64,000 nt of DNA, from the NCBI GenBank assembly GCA_940746715.1, contig CALNWN010000005.1, positions 186,001 to 250,000 of the forward strand, written 5' to 3'. Every line of letters begins with the position of its first letter. The stretch's first letter is position 1. The position numbers were made by a program, and so were the translations under genes. This document shows, piece by piece, positions 60,790 to 64,000 of this stretch. A model generated the notes under the pieces. The model was not told where the DNA came from. It made no database searches and worked only from the letters and a program-made list of their open reading frames with translations. The stretch is from an uncultured Paraburkholderia sp. (lineage in GTDB: Bacteria > Pseudomonadota > Gammaproteobacteria > Burkholderiales > Burkholderiaceae).

Positions 60790-61905
60790 TTAGCCCGCCG
60801 CGAGCACTTTGCCGTTGCGCACGAACGGCAGTTTTACCACGCTTGCAGGAACGGATTTGTCGCGAATCTGCACGTGGACGGTATCGCCCGGCTGCACGCC
60901 TTGCGGCACGCGCGCGAAGGCGATGGATTCCTGCATCGTCGGGGAAAACGTGCCGCTCGTGATTTCGCCTTCGCCGTGCGGCGTGACGACCTTCTGATGC
61001 GCGCGCAGCACGCCCGCGGCCTTGCCGTTTTCCTTCAGCAGAATAAGGCCGACGAACGCCGCCTTCGAGCCTTCCAGCTCGAGCTTGCTCTTGCCGACGA
61101 ATTCGCGCGGCGAAGAGAGGTCGACGGTCCACGCGAGGCCGGCGTCGAGCGGCGTGACGTTGTCGTCCATGTCCTGGCCGTACAGGTTCATGCCGGCTTC
61201 GAGGCGCAGCGTGTCGCGCGCGCCGAGACCGGCCGGGCGCACGCCTTGCGCCTGCAGCGCGTTCCACAGCGCGACAACATGACCGGCCGGCACGATGATC
61301 TCGAAGCCGTCTTCGCCCGTGTAGCCGGTGCGTGCAACCGTGAGTTCGCCGAACGGCGTGCCGTCGACGCGCGCCGCGGAAGGCTTGAGCGCCTCGGTGG
61401 CGGCACGCGTGGCCGGCACCGTTTGCCAGAACTTCTCGCGGGCGTTCGGCCCCTGCACGGCGACGATCGCGAGATCGCGGCGCGGCGTGATGGTCAGGTC
61501 GAAACCGCCTTCATTCAATTGCTTGAACCACGCGATGTCTTTCTCGGCGGTGCCCGCGTTGACCACCACACGGAAATGTTCTTCGCCGAAGTAATAGACG
61601 ATCAGATCGTCGATCACGCCGCCGTCCGGGTTCAGCAGGCACGAATACAGCGCGCGGCCCGGCGTTTGCAGCTTGCCGACGTTGTTCGCCAGTGCGTATT
61701 CGAAGAAAGCGCGCACGCGCGCGCCGGTGAAATCGACGACGCACATGTGCGAGACGTCGAACATGCCCGCGTCGGTGCGCACCGCGCGGTGTTCGTCGAT
61801 TTGCGAGCCGTAATTGACGGGCATGTCCCAGCCGCCGAAATCGACCATGCGGGCATTGAGCGCACGATGGGTGGCGTTGAGCGGAGTGTGTTTGAGTTCG
61901 GTCAT
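60790..61905 (-). CDS. gcvT: Aminomethyltransferase, glycine cleavage T-protein
   Basis: 371 aa from the ATG at 61905 ([20 protein letters not shown]); 12 more in-frame codons upstream are less likely. Motifs [22 protein letters not shown] and [16 protein letters not shown]. Transfers the methylene group to tetrahydrofolate, releasing ammonia. First gene after the glycine riboswitch. Intact. Confidence 0.96.
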   Translation of the reverse strand: MTELKHTPLNATHRALNARMVDFGGWDMPVNYGSQIDEHRAVRTDAGMFDVSHMCVVDFTGARVRAFFEYALANNVGKLQTPGRALYSCLLNPDGGVIDDLIVYYFGEEHFRVVVNAGTAEKDIAWFKQLNEGGFDLTITPRRDLAIVAVQGPNAREKFWQTVPATRAATEALKPSAARVDGTPFGELTVARTGYTGEDGFEIIVPAGHVVALWNALQAQGVRPAGLGARDTLRLEAGMNLYGQDMDDNVTPLDAGLAWTVDLSSPREFVGKSKLELEGSKAAFVGLILLKENGKAAGVLRAHQKVVTPHGEGEITSGTFSPTMQESIAFARVPQGVQPGDTVHVQIRDKSVPASVVKLPFVRNGKVLAAG

Positions 61906-61989
61906 GGGGCCTCGGGCGTCTCGCGAAACAAAAAAGGCCATACGGCGCCGCGCCGCGCGCCGTATGGCTGCGAGCGTGGTGCTGCATGG

Positions 61990-62271
61990 CCCCTCTGTCC
62001 TCGATACCTGAGAGATTGCGCTGCCGCGGCGAGGTTGACTCGTCGCGGTTAAACGCGCGCCCCTTCGGTGGGCAGCTTGCCGGGTCTGCGCAGCGCATGC
62101 GGTGCAGACGGCTACTGCCGCTCTCCAGAGTGCGAAAAACGCGCCCGGGTGGTGCCTGAGTATTGCGTGGCGCGGGTTTTTCGACGCGTTCGGTCCTTTT
62201 GCCTGAGAGTTTGCGGGTGTGCCCCTTCGGCGGCGCGGCCTGCGAATCCAGCGGCCAGCGCGCTCTCCCGA
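61990..62271 (-). ncRNA. Tandem glycine riboswitch upstream of gcvT
   Basis: On the minus strand, aptamer 1 (about 62271-62192) shows CGGGAGAGCG, GCCGAAGGGGC and ACTCTCAGGCAAAAGGACCG. Aptamer 2 (about 62133-61990) shows CTCTGGAGAGC, CACCGAAGGGGC and TCTCTCAGGTATCGAGGACA. This is the known two-aptamer glycine riboswitch layout, 85 bp before gcvT; binding of glycine normally switches the gcv operon on. The linker holds an extra CTCAGGCA motif (62160-62153). Confidence 0.93.
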
Positions 62272-62364
62272 CGCGTGCGGCGAATGTACGCGAGGCCCGT
62301 GGGCTTGTCAAATCAAGGGGGATTCGCGGCGAATCTGTCCTTGATGTGGGCCTTTGTCTGTCCC

Positions 62365-62635
62365 GCTGTTCGTCCGCGGACAGGCCGCCGCCGTGCTGCG
62401 CGGCCATTTCGTGCGCTTCACGCCGAATCACCTCGAGCCGATGATGCAGCTCGCCGCCTTGCGGGGGCGGGTAATAGCCGAGGTTCACGCGATTGTCGAT
62501 ACGGCGGCTCAGGTTGTCGATGCGGCCGTCGACCTGATGCAGCCGCTTGTCGGCGATCTGCTGCGGCGCGACCACGCAAGCCGCGAGGGAACTCAGCAAG
62601 GCGCATGCGGCGAGCGCGCGGATGGTACGTGGCAT
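62365..62635 (-). pseudogene. Small outer-membrane-type lipoprotein with lost 3' end
   Basis: ATG at 62635: MPRTIRALAACALLSSLAAC has a lipobox LAAC at residue 20. Then come QQIADKRLHQVDGRIDNLSR, RIDNRVNLGYYPPPQGGELH and HHRLEVIRREAHEMAAQHGG. After about residue 90 (GLSADEQ) the sequence becomes Arg/Pro/Ser-rich, and the frame has no stop before the riboswitch and gcvT, running to 61511. So the 3' end is probably lost to a deletion or frameshift. Function unknown; the helical heptad-like middle suggests a coiled coil. Confidence 0.6.
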
Positions 62636-62816
62636 GGACTCTCCGTCAAGTCGTTGTCGTTTTTGGGTGCTGCAGACGTAGCAACGGCTCATGGCCGAAT
62701 CGCGCTGACCGCTGAAGGGCGCTGATTTGTAACGTTATATTGCTTTCGGCTTTGTCAGCTATCGGGCGGTTTGGCCAGCGCGCGATTGTTCCGCGCGCGC
62801 CGGCGCTTACGGCAAC

Positions 62817-63863
62817 TTAGCGGATGCGTTCGAACGGAAGGCGCACGCCTTCGTCGGAGCTGCGCGCCGCGAGTTCGATGATCGTCATGACATCGACGGC
62901 GTCTTGCGGCGTCACGGGGAACTTTGCACCGTGCTGGATCGCGTCGGCCAGAGCGATGTAGAAGTTCACATACTCGCCATTGCGTGTGGGCACTTCCCGC
63001 TCGATTTCGCGATCGCCGTCCAGCACGCGCAGCGTGCCTGCCGCGTTGCCCGCGGCAAAGCCGTCGTCGCCGGGACGCATGCCGGCTTTCAACTGGTCTT
63101 CCTGCGTGTCGAGTCCGTACTTCACGTAGCTGCCGCGCGTGCCGTGAATGGTGAAGCGCGGCGCGACGATCGCGGTCAGCGCGCTCGCGTGCAGCAGCAC
63201 TTCGAATTCGCCGTAGCCCAACTGGATGTGCACGTAGTCGGGCGCGCTCGCCTGATCGCGATGCGTGCGCACCGTCGCCGAGACGGTTTGCGGCACGCCG
63301 AACAGAGCGAGCGCCTGGTCGATCAGATGCGGTCCGAGGTCGAACAGCAAACCGCCGCCGCGCGAGGCTTCTTCGCGCCAACGCTGACGCACCTCGGGCC
63401 GGAAGCGGTCGAAATGCGATTCATAGTGCGTGACGCGCCCCAGCTCGCCGCTTGCGAGCAGGTCACGCACGGTCAGAAAGTCGCCGTCCCAGCGACGGTT
63501 GTGGAACGGCACGAGGAGCTTGCGCCGCGCGAGCGCGATGTTGGCGAGCGTGCGGGCGTCGGCGGTAAGCGTCACCGGCTTGTCGACCACGACGTGCTTG
63601 CCCGCTTCCAGCGTGCGGCGCGCGAGGTCGAAGTGCGTGTCGTTCGGCGTGGCGATTACGACGCAGTCGATCTCGTCGAGCGCGAGCAGTGCATCCAGGT
63701 CGGCGACGACTTTGGCGTGCGGATAGTCGGCGAGCGCAGCCTCCGGTTTACCCGTTGCGATGGCCGCGACGCTCGCCCGGCCGCAGTGCTCGATCACCGG
63801 CGCATGAAAGGTCGCGCCTGCGAACCCGTAACCCATCAATCCAATCTTCAGCGATGCGGACAT
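62817..63863 (-). CDS. Gfo/Idh/MocA-family NAD(P)-dependent oxidoreductase
   Basis: 348 aa from the ATG at 63863. Rossmann start KIGLMGYGFAGATFHAPVIE, then VVIATPNDTHFDLARRTLEA, the catalytic EKP-like motif GKHVVVDKPVTLTADARTLA, NRRWDGDFLTVRDLLASGEL, and GGGLLFDLGPHLIDQALALF with the active-site Asp/His. Oxidises or reduces sugars or cyclitols; the substrate is unknown. Intact, monocistronic, with an open upstream region of at least 130 bp to the window end. Confidence 0.9.
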   Translation of the reverse strand: MSASLKIGLMGYGFAGATFHAPVIEHCGRASVAAIATGKPEAALADYPHAKVVADLDALLALDEIDCVVIATPNDTHFDLARRTLEAGKHVVVDKPVTLTADARTLANIALARRKLLVPFHNRRWDGDFLTVRDLLASGELGRVTHYESHFDRFRPEVRQRWREEASRGGGLLFDLGPHLIDQALALFGVPQTVSATVRTHRDQASAPDYVHIQLGYGEFEVLLHASALTAIVAPRFTIHGTRGSYVKYGLDTQEDQLKAGMRPGDDGFAAGNAAGTLRVLDGDREIEREVPTRNGEYVNFYIALADAIQHGAKFPVTPQDAVDVMTIIELAARSSDEGVRLPFERIR

Positions 63864-64000
63864 GCGTGTCTTCCCGGAAAAACGGCGCGCCGCCTGGCCA
63901 CCGCGGCGGCGGCGCGTAACGCCGTTATTGTGGCATGGGGCGAAGCTGGCGTGCCTCGGCGGCGCGAAGCGGGTTTTGACCATGAGCCGCTGGTTGGACG

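Overview
The window is about 64 kb of high-GC betaproteobacterial chromosome, most likely the main chromosome of a Burkholderia sensu lato species (Paraburkholderia/Caballeronia-like). Evidence: the order mnmG-rsmG-parA-parB-atpIBEFHAGDC, parS sites of the form GTTTCACGTGAAAC, a gcvTHP-sdaA operon behind a tandem glycine riboswitch, and typical Burkholderiaceae accessory genes. The parABS/mnmG block suggests the replication origin is not far away, but dnaA and rpmH are not in the window.

Layout. 1-7.7 kb: 3' end of mnmC, a cation/proton antiporter, a YbdK-type ligase, a MarR regulator with a Cys-rich tail, a broken amidotransferase, an Old Yellow Enzyme and a SET-domain protein. 7.7-15.8 kb: a run of broken genes (two-component pair, DUF3717, phhA remnant, Lrp, CYTH, LysR, mmsA, GMC oxidoreductase fused to livG/livF debris). 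15.8-25.6 kb: two branched-chain amino-acid-type ABC transporter clusters, with some intact binding proteins and a permease but every ATPase broken. 25.6-38.4 kb: a fully intact core block (parS, mnmG, rsmG, parA, parB, ATP synthase). 38.6-42 kb: a broken acyl-CoA synthetase and a broken amino-acid binding protein. 42.2-46.1 kb: intact hemE and priA. 46.4-57.2 kb: a small membrane ORF, broken putA, a broken livK-type gene, a toxin-antitoxin-like pair, and broken thiamine-diphosphate enzyme, sdaA and alginate-lyase genes. 57.3-64 kb: intact gcvP, gcvH and gcvT with a glycine riboswitch, a damaged small lipoprotein gene and an intact Gfo/Idh/MocA oxidoreductase.

The dominant signal is selective decay. 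About 28 kb of coding sequence reads without interruption (mostly housekeeping), while about 23 kb of amino-acid catabolism, transport and regulatory genes carries roughly fifty frameshifts, deletions, nonsense changes or small tandem duplications. This fits recent relaxed selection, as in host-restricted Burkholderia symbionts; that lifestyle is my inference. A poor assembly is the alternative, but it would not be expected to spare the core blocks.

Other notable signals: two mirror-image DnaA-box/GTTAAC composite elements flanking the antiporter-ybdK pair; a parS site forming the centre of an intrinsic terminator; a second parS inside mnmG; a toxin-antitoxin-like operon with a palindromic operator and a zinc-ribbon plus ribbon-helix-helix protein; a 661-codon chimeric ORF made of pieces of three genes; and an orphan minus-strand terminator near 40.5 kb.
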